Below, in pieces: positions 1 through 11,763 of a DNA stretch of 64,000 bases (its first letter is position 1; each line of letters begins with the position of its first letter). Source of the stretch: Bolinopsis microptera (taxonomy: Eukaryota; Ctenophora; Tentaculata; Lobata; Bolinopsidae); the NCBI RefSeq assembly GCF_026151205.1, contig NC_087079.1, positions 1,452,028 through 1,516,027 of the forward strand, written 5' to 3'. A model generated the notes under the pieces. It saw only the letters and a list, made by a program, of their open reading frames with translations. It was not told where the DNA came from and searched no databases. The position numbers and the translations under genes are program-made.

Positions 1-455
1 AACCTAGTAAGGTTGCCTAGTAACCAGGTAGAGGTTATCTAGATAACCAGTAGAGGTTATCTAGTAACTAGTAGAGGTTGCCATAGCGAACTAGTAGAGG
101 TATTCCTAGTAACTAGTAGAGGTTGCCTAGTAACAGTAGAAGGTTGCCCCTATAACCTAGGTAGATGGTTATCCTAGGTAACTAGTACACAGTAGTGGCT
201 ACCTATAGTTACTTAGAGCCAGTAGAGGGTGCCGAGTAACTAGTAGAGGTTGCCTAGTACTAGTAGAGGTTGCCTATTAACTAATAGAGTTGCCTATAAC
301 TAGTAGAGGTGGCTTAGTAACTAGTAGAAGGTTGCCTAGTAACCAGTAGAGGTTATCAAGTAACCAGTAGAAAGGTTATCTAGTAACTAGGAAGTTGCCT
401 AGTAATAGTAGTAGGTTGCCTATAAATCTAGTAAGTTGCCTATACTATAGAGTTG
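1..455. repeat. Noisy 20-21 bp tandem repeat
   Basis: Imperfect copies of a unit close to TAGTAGAGGTTGCCTAGTAAC follow one another with frequent single-base insertions and deletions. The irregular indels look partly like consensus error. The unit resembles the cleaner 20-bp minisatellite at 17752-18451 (both contain AGA-GTTGC-TAG-TTAC in this order). No coding potential is seen. Confidence 0.75.
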
Positions 456-1084
456 ATGGGTGTAAGGTAAGTCTGTACAGATTATCATAACCTTCAGCTT
501 CAATTGTACTGTCTTGGCTGTCTGCCAGTACCCATGGTAGTATATTTCCTCTTCCTGTCTACATTCAAATGTTCAGGTCCGGGACTTTTAGTGTGTATGA
601 AGCGAAACCCCACCTGAAGATGCAACTGTAAGGCTAGGTTATTTGGTGCAATGTGCACTATAATGAACTATACATTTTTCAAATCTCACAAAAATTCGGT
701 TGTTAGGGGGGGTTAGCCGTTTAGCCGTTAGCCTTAGGCTGTTAGGGTTCTAGTTAGGGTTACGGTTACGGTTCTAGGTTAGGGTTACAGTTCTAGTTGG
801 GGGGGGTTAGGCCGGTAGCCGTTAGCAGTTAGGGTTACGGTTCAGTTAGTGTTAGGTTCTGTTAGGGTATTTGGTCGAAAAAGTTTTGCCTCCTCCCTAA
901 AGTTTATACATTAAATGGAATTTTGAAGCAGAGATTAAAATGTTCTGAATGCATTCGAGCATACGTGTATTTTCGAAACAGTCTATTTAATCTTAAAGAT
1001 CAAACAAGACCGCGGACATCGTGTTTCCAACATTTATACTCTCCTTATCCTTATGTAGTGAGGTACGTATCCTGCTTCTGTTGT
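456..1084. other. Non-coding stretch with a TTAGGG-like patch
   Basis: No gene is recognised. Positions about 697-870 hold irregular GTTAGGGTTACGGTT-type repeats mixed with GTTAGCCGTTAGCC. They resemble degenerate telomere-like (TTAGGG) sequence, but the array is too irregular to call a telomere. The rest is unremarkable. Confidence 0.45.
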
Positions 1085-1320
1085 CTACCTGGTCCAAATA
1101 AACGAATTCAGTAGCCTACCTGGTTAAATGAACATATCCAGTAGCTACCTGTCGAAATAAACATATTCAGTAGCTACCGGGTCAAATAAAGACCATATTC
1201 AGTAGTTACCTGGTCAAATAAAAATATTCAGTAGCTACTGAGTCAAATAAACATATTCAGTATTTATTACCTGGTCAAATAAACATATCAGAATAGTTAC
1301 CTTGGTCAAATAAACTATAA
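1085..1320. repeat. About 30-bp tandem repeat (eight or so copies)
   Basis: Units run as CAGTAGCTACCTGGTCAAAT followed by AAACATATT, with variable indels. The array runs directly into the corrupted region starting near 1321. Confidence 0.75.
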
Positions 1321-4300
1321 ACCCCCACAAAAATTTTTTTTAAAAGTGGGGGACCTTAAACAAAAAAACCCCAAAAAAACCCCCGTTAAATTTTAAGGGT
1401 TTAACCCCCAAAACCCCGGGAAAAAAAAAAACTGTTTTAAAATGGTGTACCTCCTAAACGGGGGAAAAACCACACCAACCCTTTTAAAAATTTGGGGGCC
1501 CCCTAAACGGGACAAAAACCACACCAAAACCCAATTTTTAAAAAAAATTTTTGGGGCCTCCAAAAACCTGGGAAAATTCCCACCCCAACCATATTTTTTT
1601 ATGTTACCTCCCCAAATGGGGAAAAACCAACCCCCCCCCCCCTAAAAAAAAAAAACCCCCCCGTTTAAAGTTTTGGGGTTTTTAAATAAAAAAAAACCAC
1701 AAAAAAATTTTTTTAAAAAATTTTGGGAAATCCCCCCAAAAATATTTAAAAACCCTTCCCCTAAAATTTTTAAAAAACCCCCCAACCCCGAAATACGTTT
1801 TCCTTTCCCAAAACCAAAACCAACCACATTAAATATGTTACTTTTTTTAAAAAAATTAAAAACCAAACCAAAAATTTAGTTAATTAAACCCGGGTAAACC
1901 AACCCCAAAAAAAAAAAAACTGTTAATCCAAAAAGGGTAAACCCCCAAACCCCAAAAATTTTTAATTACGGTTTTGGGTTTTCCTTAAAAGGAAAAAGAA
2001 ACCACCCAACCCAGTTTAAAATACTGTGACCCCAAAAAAAAAATACCCCCCAACCCCCCCAAAAAAACTAGTTAAAGAAAGGGGGCCCCCTTAAGGGGTA
2101 AAAACCCCCCAAAAACCCCCTATTTTAAAGTAAATGTTTGGTCCTCCTAAAACTGGGCTACCCAAACCACAAAAATATTTTTATTCCCCTAAACGGGAAA
2201 ATAAAACCCCCAACCCCCCCATTTAAATTTTCTGTTTACCCTCCTAAAAAGGGGGGAAAAAAAAACCCCCCCCAAAAAATTAAAAATTTTGTTTTGTGTA
2301 AATCCTAAAAAAAACCCCCCAAAAAAATTTTAAATTTTTTTTAAATGGGGAAAACCCCCAAACCCCCGTAAATACTTTAAAAACCCCTAAAAACTGGTAA
2401 TTTAAACCCCCAAAAAATATTAAATAAAACCCCCCCTAAAAGGGAAAAAAAACCCCTTTTAAAATTTTTTTTTTAAAAAAAAAAAGTTAAACTTTTTAAA
2501 AAAATGGGGGGGCCCCCAAAACCCAAACCACCAAATTTTTAAATACTGTGTCCCCTAAAAACCCCCTTTAAAAAACCCCACCCAAAACCCCAAAAAAATT
2601 TTTTAAAATTTTTTTTTTTTCCCCCCAAAAACCCCTTTTAAAAAACCCCCAACCCCCAAAAAAAAAAAAGACTGTGTACCCCCCTTTTAAAAAAAAAATA
2701 AACCCAAAAAATTTTTTTAAATCAAAAAACCCCCTTTAAACTTTAAAATAAAACCCCAAAAAAAAAAACCCAAAAACAATTAAAAGGGCCCCCCCAAAAG
2801 GGGACCCCCAATAAAAAAAACCACCCAACCCAAAAGTTTTATTTAAAATGGGGAAAAACCCCCCAAAATTTAAAAATTTTTTTTTTTTCCCAAAAACCCC
2901 AAAATTTAAAACTTTTCCTTAAACTGGGGGTTTTAACCCCAAAAACTGTTAAAACAAAACCCCCTTTAAAAAGGGCCTTAAAAAATTTAAAAAACCCCTT
3001 AAATAAAAATAAAAATTTTTTTAAAAAAAAACCCCCCAAACTGAAATTTTAAAAACCAAACCCCCCCCCAAAAAGTTAAATTTTCTGTGTACCTCCTAAA
3101 GGGAAAATAAAAACCCCCCACCCAAACCAATTTAAATACTGTGTTTTTGTACCTCCCCCAAAAAAGGGAAAAAACCACACCAAACCACAGTTTAAAGTAA
3201 ATTTGGGGGTTTAAAAAAAAAAACCCTTTTAAATACTGGTTTTTTAAAACAAAAAACCACCCCCAAACTTTTTTTTTTACCCCCAAATGGGTAAACCCCC
3301 AAAAAAATTTTTTTTAAAACAACCCCCTAAAAAAAAAAAACCCTACCACCCCAAAAATATTTTAAAAAACTGGAAAAAAAACCCCCCCTTTTAAGGTATA
3401 CCACCCCAAAAGGCTTTACCCCCCAAAACTTGGGGGAAAAAAAACCCCAAAAGGGGCCCCAAAAAAAAATTTAAACCAAAATTTTTAAATTTGTTCCTTC
3501 CAAACCCCGGGGGGAAAAACCAAAAAACCCAAAAAAAACTTTTTTCCCCCCCCCAAAAAACCCCCCCCCCCAAAAAATTTTTCCTCCAAAAAAGGGGGGA
3601 AAAAACCCCCCCCCCAAACCCCCAAAAATGTTTTGTTTATGTTCCCCTAAACGGGGGGAAAAAACCCCCAAAAACCCCCAGTTAAAGTTTCTTGTAATTT
3701 TAAAAAAAAAACCCCTTTTTTAAAAAATTTAAAAACCCCCCCCCAAAAATTTAAATTTTAAAAAACCCTAAACCCCCAAAAACCCCAAAAAATAAAACCC
3801 CCAAAAAAACAAAAAAATTTTGTTACCCCTAAACTGGGTACCCCCAACCCCCCCAAAAAGTTTGTTTTGTGTTTTTAAAAAAACCCAAAAAAAATTTTTT
3901 TTTAAAAACCCCCCAAAACTGTTTGGGGGCAATTTTTAAACCCCAAACAGGGGAAATAAAACCCAAAAAAAAAGTTAAAAATTTTACCCCCAAAAAATGG
4001 GAAATACCCCCCAAAAAAAAAATTTTAAAAAAAAAAAATAAAAAAACTTGTGGGTACCCCCCTAAAGGGGGGAAAAAACCACAACCCAACCCCTTTTTAA
4101 AGTACTTGTTTGGGGGTTTAAAACCCCTTAAAAGGGGGAAAACCCCCCCAATAGTTTTTTAAAAAAAACCCCTTAAAAAATAAAACCCAAAAACTTGTTT
4201 TTTTTTAAAAACTTTAAACCCCAAATAAATTTCCCCCCCAAAAAAAAACTTTTAAAGGGTTTTACCCCCAAAAAACCCCCGGGAAAAAAACCCCCCCTAT

Positions 4301-4830
4301 TAAAAAAATACTTGGGACCCCAAAAAGGGGTTTTTTTAAACCCCCCTAATTAAAATTGGGTTTCCCCCCAAAATGGGGGAAAAACCAAAAAAGGGTTTTT
4401 AAAGTTTTACCCCCTAAATAAAATACCCACCCCCACAATTTTTTAAAATATGGGGGGCCCCCAAAAAGGGTTTTTCCCCCCCAATTTTTTTAAAAATGGG
4501 TTACCCCAAAACGGGTTCCAAACCCAACAAAAAAAGGGATTTTTACCCCAAAAGGGGAAAAACCAAAACCCAAACTAAAAAAACGTTTTCCCCAAAAGGG
4601 GGGGAAAAAAAAAACCCATAGTTTTTTTTGGGGAAAACCCCCAAAAAGGGGTTAATAACCCAAAAAAAAAAAAAATTTTTAAAAAATTTGGGATTTTTAA
4701 CCTCCTAAATTTTGGGAATTTTCCCCCCCCACTTTTTAAATCTTAAACCTCTCGGGAAAAAACCAAACAAAAATTTTGTTTTAAATAAAAAAAATTTTAA
4801 GTTTTGGGGGTTTTTTAAATTTTGGGGGAA
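1321..4830. other. Homopolymer-corrupted consensus of a tandem array
   Basis: The stretch is almost only runs of A, C, T and G three to ten bases long. Remnants of the clean 51-bp unit that follows at 4831-5187 recur throughout: GTACCTCCTAAAC near 1446, CTGTGTACCTCCTAAAGGG near 3085, ACTGTG near 2030, and CCACACCAACC-like pieces. I read it as a long version of the same array whose consensus was called badly, and not as real sequence. About 69 units of 51 bp would fit the length. Open reading frames here (Lys/Pro/Phe/Gly-rich) should be ignored. Confidence 0.75.
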
Positions 4831-5187
4831 ATACCTCCTAAACTGGGATAATACCACACCAACCACTAGTTAAAGTACTGTGTACCTCCTAAACTGGGAC
4901 AATACCACACCAACCACTAGTTAAAGTACTGTGTAGTGTGTACCTCCTAAACTGGGACAATACCACACCAACCACTAGTTAAAGTACTGTGTACCTCCTA
5001 AACTGGGATAATACCACACCAACCACTAGTTAAAGTACTGTGTACCTCCTAAACTGGGACAATACCACACCAACCACTAGTTAAAGTACTGTGTACCTCC
5101 TAAACTGGGATAATACCACACCAACCACTAGTTAAAGTACTGTGTACCTCCTAAACTGGGACAATACCACACCAACCACTAGTTTTA
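4831..5187. repeat. 51-bp tandem repeat, about seven clean copies
   Basis: Units begin GTACCTCCTAAACTGGGA, continue with ACCACACCAACCACTAG and end AAAGTACTGT. Copies differ mainly at one position (GGGACAATA versus GGGATAATA), and these two types largely alternate. One unit near 4930 carries an extra GTGTA. The array is the intact edge of the corrupted block to its left. Confidence 0.9.
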
Positions 5188-5309
5188 CACGTGGTGGAAT
5201 ATAGGGTTAAACTTTATCCGCCATTATATTACCCCATTATCCTTAACAGTATGGTTACCCGAGAAAATGGAGGACAATCAACGTTTTACACCTATTACTA
5301 TCACGGTGC

Positions 5310-5545
5310 AGGACACTGTATCAGCTTATCAGACATCCTAAGCTACTTGCCAGTGATTTAGTCTTATGGGAACCTATGCATGGTACAGCACAGCAAGGCC
5401 AACCAAAACAAAGCTACTTGTCTATAATACTGAAGGAAGTTGGGACAAACTCTAAAGAGGAACAGCAAACCCTGATGCGGGACAGGGATATATGGAGGGA
5501 ATTATCTGGAGTAGATCGGACTTAGTTCCGACATAGTAGTAGTAG
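5310..5545 (+). mobile_element. LINE 3' end (reverse-transcriptase ORF C-terminus)
   Basis: An open frame ending at a TAG near 5523 reads LASDLVLWEPMHGTAQQG, then a Tyr/Leu-rich stretch, then [18 protein letters not shown]. This is the typical tail of non-LTR retrotransposon ORF2 proteins (WEP.HG....G.P..SY...L, then L..DR..W). The element ends in (AGT)n at about 5536-5548 and has no poly-A. A second copy of the same 3' end lies on the minus strand at 26071-26218. The 5' part is absent. Confidence 0.75.
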
Positions 5546-5603
5546 TACTATCACAGTGATATGATCGGCTCATTAAATAACTTTAGTAACTTTAGTAACT
5601 CAC

Positions 5604-8600
5604 TTGAGTAGCATGTTAATGTTATCGTGGGCACCGGGAGCTGTGTTGATAACCTCCAACAAATCCACCACCTCTTCTCCGTTCTCCAGCAGTATACTCT
5701 GAACATTTGGGAATTAGACTCATAATTATATCTAATTAGATAATAATGATAATTGAGATCATATTATGATAATCGATGAATTATGATAATAGTTAGCAAT
5801 GCAAATGTATTATTGAGTGTGAGAAATAACCATGCGTATCTTAACACGTGTCTTAAGACTGAGAAAATACAAACAACTTGAGAGGGGATTCTTGAAACAG
5901 ATAAATGATAGCATGGTAGCAGGAGCTTTCGAAAAACAAATTTGGAAATATCGTCTTCAACTAACTCTGAAAGGTTGGTGCCGTTTAGCAGCCTGGTAGA
6001 AAATAAGAACTATCTCTAAAAGGTTGGTGCCGTTTGGCAGCCTGGTATAAAATAAGAACTAACTCTGAAAGGTTGATGTCGTTTGGCAGCCTGGTAGATG
6101 ACATCAGCTCCAATCTGTTGTAGAGCCGGAATATCTTGTTCTGTCATCTTCAGCATTACTTCGTCAAATATCACCTGTAGTAATTGGAAACTTTTAATGA
6201 AGGTAATTATGATTTTAATCAAGGTTATTATACACTTGAGAGTTACAGCTCATGATGACTTCATGGCCAGTATGATTCGATTATCTGCAGCAAATTCTTG
6301 CAGACACGATCAATAATGTGCAATAATTTCAACAGACTTCGTTATATTAGTCGAATTATAGTCCTAGCAATAATATGAAAATTCAAAACGCTGTTTCTCA
6401 AAATACCTTGAACTGAGTATAGTATAATAATATATAATATTATCACACTTTCGAGCCAAATTTGGCAGGAAAGCAGAATTGATATTCCATGCCCCGATGG
6501 GGAGCACTGGCTCTCACCCGGGGGCATGAAATATCAATTAGTTGCTCAGAGAGTGCTCCATAGAAACGAGGAGCCCGCTCTCAGCAACTGATCTACTACT
6601 GTAAGGTACTGATTTAAATAATGATTTAAATCAATAACCTGAGTAGTCTACGACCTTAAATGCAATGGTCAGAGAGAATTTACAATTTGATGCAAAATGT
6701 ATACTTAAACGAAAACTTAAAACATTTCCTTGCGTTTCAGATGCGTCAAGCGAAATAAAAACTTTCCTTGTAAAACTTCCTCCCAATGTTGACTTTCTAT
6801 TGTACTTCTTAGCCTAATAAGGCAGGAAAGCAGAATTGATATTACATGCCCCGATGGGAAGCACTGGCTCTCACCCGGGGGCATGAAATATCAATTCGTT
6901 GCTCAGAGAGAGTCAGATATTCCCATAGGAACAAGGAGCCCACTATCAACAACTGTTCTACTACTGTGAGGTACTGATTTAAATAAAGATTTAAATCAAC
7001 AACCTGAAGTAGTCTATGACCGTAAATGCAATGATCAGATAAACTTTCCAGATTTAGGAAAAATATATATTTATACCTTGTTTTAAAAACATTTCCTTGC
7101 GTTTGAGTATGTTAAGCAAAATACAATTTTTTGTTCTAAAACTTTTTCAAGCTGTTGCTTTTTTACTGCACTTCATAGTTCAAAACCTAATTAGGCTTCG
7201 AATGATGAAACAAAGTAAAAACTCCCTGGTTTGTACGAGTTTCAAGCGACTTAAGGTTACTGAAAACGAGATCAAAGTTTACAAGCAGACTTGAAAGTTG
7301 CACAAAGTTTTGGTACTTGTCAGCGATACAATCAATCAGACTCATTAATTTCCTTAATCGCTTACTTGAAATTAAAAAGGAAGTGTCAGAACAAACTACA
7401 GTCACCCTCACAAAAAGTAGTAAACACAGAAACGATGTTTGATCTATTCGAAGGAAGAAAACACACAAAACAAAGCCAGATTTCAGCCATTTCAGACCTG
7501 AATTTTAACCCCCTCTGATCCCTTCTTTGAGCCATATTCCATATAGAAATTGTGCAGAAATTATACTTGGCTTTTCCAAACCGGTTTCGCCTAGATTAGC
7601 TTGCGAAATTCGTGGCTGATCTATAAACAGACTGATAAAGAGACTTATATGTAGATTCTGTACAATAAAGAGCGGAAATTCTATCCCAGGACTAGTTTTA
7701 ACTGAATTTTAGTTAGTGCAAATAAGTGCAATAAAAACATCCTATAAAATATATTATTTATATAAATATATCAAGGGACGAATGACGTAACTTAATCAGC
7801 TAATCTGGTTATAAATTAGTCTGGGCACTGGGGCAAACAGGTCCGATGATTAATGTGCTGCCATTCATTAGACCAATTCAATATTGGTAACAGTACGGGT
7901 GAACTACCTGGCCATGACCAGGGTGGTTATAGGCTGGTGGAGTACTGCGTTCTAAAATGTTGAAGAGATACATTTGAATATTACAAATGTTCTGATAATT
8001 TCCAGTTCAGATAATTTCTAGCTCGAAGCAGATAATGGCAAATAATTTATAATGGCAAGTAAAGATGAATACTGACTAAGAACTAAGCAGAATACTTGAT
8101 AAAATTCTAAGTCAACGATTACAAGTTGCATTGATTAAATCATTCTGAAATAACAGACAATCAAGAATCAAGACGGACGATAATATTGTTGATGTAAATT
8201 AGAGAGTGTAGTGTATAATGTGGACTGATAAATAGACACTAATTATGACCCCACAGCTCTATTCAAATACAAGAACTAGGAAATTCTTTCACCTTATCGT
8301 AGATACAGATTATACGATAAGAACTGTGATGTATAATCAACACTTAAACGGATGTTCTATACATTATACTGCATCTACAGTTTTAATGACTCTAAAAATA
8401 TCTAATAGAAATAAAGTATTAGAATCACCTCACATCAATTGATTTGCAGGATGTAATTACGTATCAAACGCGCTCGCGGCGGAATATTCTAGGCTCATAA
8501 GTACAAGACCAATAGGCGGAAAACACATTAATATTGCATGCACTAGGTAGCAGTACAAAGCAAATTCAGCGCGGCACACAGCATTCACTGTGTCATAAAT

Positions 8601-11600
8601 GTGAAACGCGAGATTCTAATTTCACGTATTGTATCTTTAATATATGAAATACTAACTTATCGAGAGCTATATATAGCTTGGACATTATAAACATAAATAA
8701 GTTCGACATGTCTAGTATTGCTTTGGTGAGATTCATAACTAACGTTTGATCAAATTCTGATTTCCAGGCCAAATTTGGCTCCAAATAATGGCAAATAATG
8801 GCAAGTAAAGATGTATACTGACTAAGAACTAAGCAGAATACTTGATAAAATTCTAAGTCAACGATTACAAGTTGCATTGATTAAATCATTCTGAAATAAC
8901 AGACAATCAAGAATCAAGACGGACGATAATATTGTTGGTGTAAATTAGGGTGTGCAGTGTATAATGTGGACTGATAAATAGACAATCATGGCGCCACAGC
9001 TCTATGTAAATTTAACAACCAGGAAATTCTTTCACCTTATCGCAGATACAGATTATACGATAAGGACTGTGATGTATTATCAACACTTAAACGGATGTTC
9101 TATACATTATACTGCATCTACACTTTTATTGACTCTAAAAATATCTAATAGAAATAAAGTATTAGAATCACCTCACATCAATTGATTTGCAGGATGTAAT
9201 TACGTATCAAACGCGCTCGCGGCGGAATATTCTAGACTCATAAGTACAAGACCCATAGGCGGAAAACACATTAATATTGCATGCACTAGGTAGCAGTACA
9301 AAGCAAATTCAGCGCGGCACACAGCATTCACTGTGTCATAAATGTGAAACGCGAGATTCTAATTTCACGTATTGTAACTTTAATATCTGAAATACTAACT
9401 TATCGAGAGCTATATATAATATATAGCTTGGACATTATAAACATAAATAAGTTCGACATGTCTAGTTTTGCTTTGGTGAGATTTATAACTAACGTTTGAT
9501 CAAATTCTGCTTTCCCGGCCAAATTTGGCTCTAAAGAAAGTGTGATAAAACATTAATCACATGCCTTCTCATGCGATATCAACATTTTCAAAACTCGGCA
9601 AGCCTCGTTATTGAAAATGTCGATATAACCCTCGGCAAGCCTCGGGAAATATCGAAACTTTCGCTAACTCGGCAAGCCTCGTGGGCGAAAGTTTTGATAT
9701 CGCATGAGAAGGCATGTGATAAATGTATAATATTATATAATAAGATAATATGAGATGTAATAGTAACTTACCAGAAGTTTATCACGTTCAATGTAGTACC
9801 GTGCAGCAGTAGATTGGGTCAGCACTACTCTCAGTAACTTCAATAAACACATGTCTATACCCACACTGCCTGTTAACATGGTTACTGTTAACATGGTTAC
9901 TGTTAACATGGTTACTGTTAACATGGTTACTGTTAACATGGTTACTGTTAACATGGTTACTGTTAACATGGTTACTGTTAACATGGTTACTGTTAACATG
10001 GTTACTGTTAACATGGTTACTGTTAACATGGTTACTGTTAACATGGTTACTGTTAACATGGTTACTGTTAACATGGTTACTGTTAACATGGTTACTGTTA
10101 ACATGGTTACTGTTAACATGGTTACTGTTAACATGGTTACTGTTAACATGGTTACTGTTAACATGGTTACTGTTAACATGGTTACTGTTAACATGGTTAC
10201 TGTTAACATGGTTACTGTTAACATGGTTACTGTTAACATGGTTACTGTTAACATGGTTACTGTTAACATGGTTACTGTTAACATGGTTACTGTTAACATG
10301 GTTACTGTTAACATGGTTACTGTTAACATGGTTACTGTTAACATGGTTACTGTTAACATGGTTACTGTTAACATGGTTACTGTTAACATGGTTACTGTTA
10401 ACATGGTTACTGTTAACATGGTTACTGTTAACATGGTTACTGTTAACATGGTTACTGTTAACATGGTTACTGTTAACATGGTTACTGTTAACATGGTTAC
10501 TGTTAACATGGTTACTGTTAACATGGTTACTGTTAACATGGTTACCGTTAACATGGTTACCATTAACATGGTTACTGTTAACATGGTTACTGTTAACATG
10601 GTTACTGTTAACATGGTTACTGTTAACATGGTTACTGTTAACATGGTTACCATTAACATGGTTACTGTTAACATGGTTACTGTTAACATGGTTACTGTTA
10701 ACATGGTTACTGTTAACATGGTTACTGTTAACATGGTTACTGTTAACATGGTCACTGTTAACATGGGTACCGTTAACATGGTTACCGTTAACATGGTTAC
10801 TGTTAACACGGTTACTGTTAACATGGTTACCGTTAACATGGTTACTGTTAACATGGTTACTGTTAACATGGTTACTGTTAACATGGTTACTGTTAACATG
10901 GTTACTGTTAACATGGTTACTGTTAACATGGTTACTGTTAACATGGTTACTGTTAACATGGTTACTGTTAATCCGATGGATCGCAGCCCATATTGGGTTG
11001 TGGGGAAATGAAAAAGCGGATGAGCTGGCCAAGCTTGGCACGACCAGCGAACACGTTTTGAAATGCCCAATCCCTCAATCTTACATCAAACGACAAATCA
11101 ACAACAAAGTCCACAGACTGAATCAGGATATCTGGTTAACGGATGGTCCTAGACACACCAAACTAACACTTGGCCAAAAGCACACCAAAATAATCAATAA
11201 TATAAACACGTCACTCATCAACAATAGACAAGACTATAGAACCGCAGTCCACCTAATCACGGGCCACTGTGGCTTAAACAAACACCTTCACACCATCCGC
11301 AAATCTAGCACCAGTGCTTGTCCTATGTGCGGTGACGGAGAGGAAACTGTCTCACACTTTCTTGGACAGTGCCCAGCTATTGCCCAACTAAGAGGTCAAT
11401 ACTTTCGGGACTACTACCTCTCGGTCAACGACATATTCGACAACCACCACATTACCACAATCGTCAACTTCACAAACCGCACCAAACGCTTAATAGTACC
11501 AGAAGAACTGGATCAGACTGGTGTAACTTAGCGCATTAACACATCACATTTGCAGCCTTGCCTAACTGATCTATAAACTCATCTGGTACCAAAGCGCGGT

Positions 11601-11732
11601 ATTCCCATTCAGATCATTACCACCACCGTCCTCCACAATTCACACTGTTGTCTCCAATAAACCCCTCCTCATCCCAGAGGTAGGCAAAGCATCTTAATGC
11701 TATCCTCTAGTGGGCTTTCTATGCCCAGCCTC

Positions 11733-11763
<31 letters not shown>

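Noticed and set aside
1442-4162. Lys/Pro/Phe/Gly-rich open frames
   Set aside because: They fall in the homopolymer-corrupted block and have no biological codon structure.
9733-11070. Long reading frames of VNMVT, MLTVT or NHVNS repeats on both strands
   Set aside because: They are translations of the 15-bp satellite, which lacks stops in several frames. The array lies in an intron, and real exon codons sit only at the edges.
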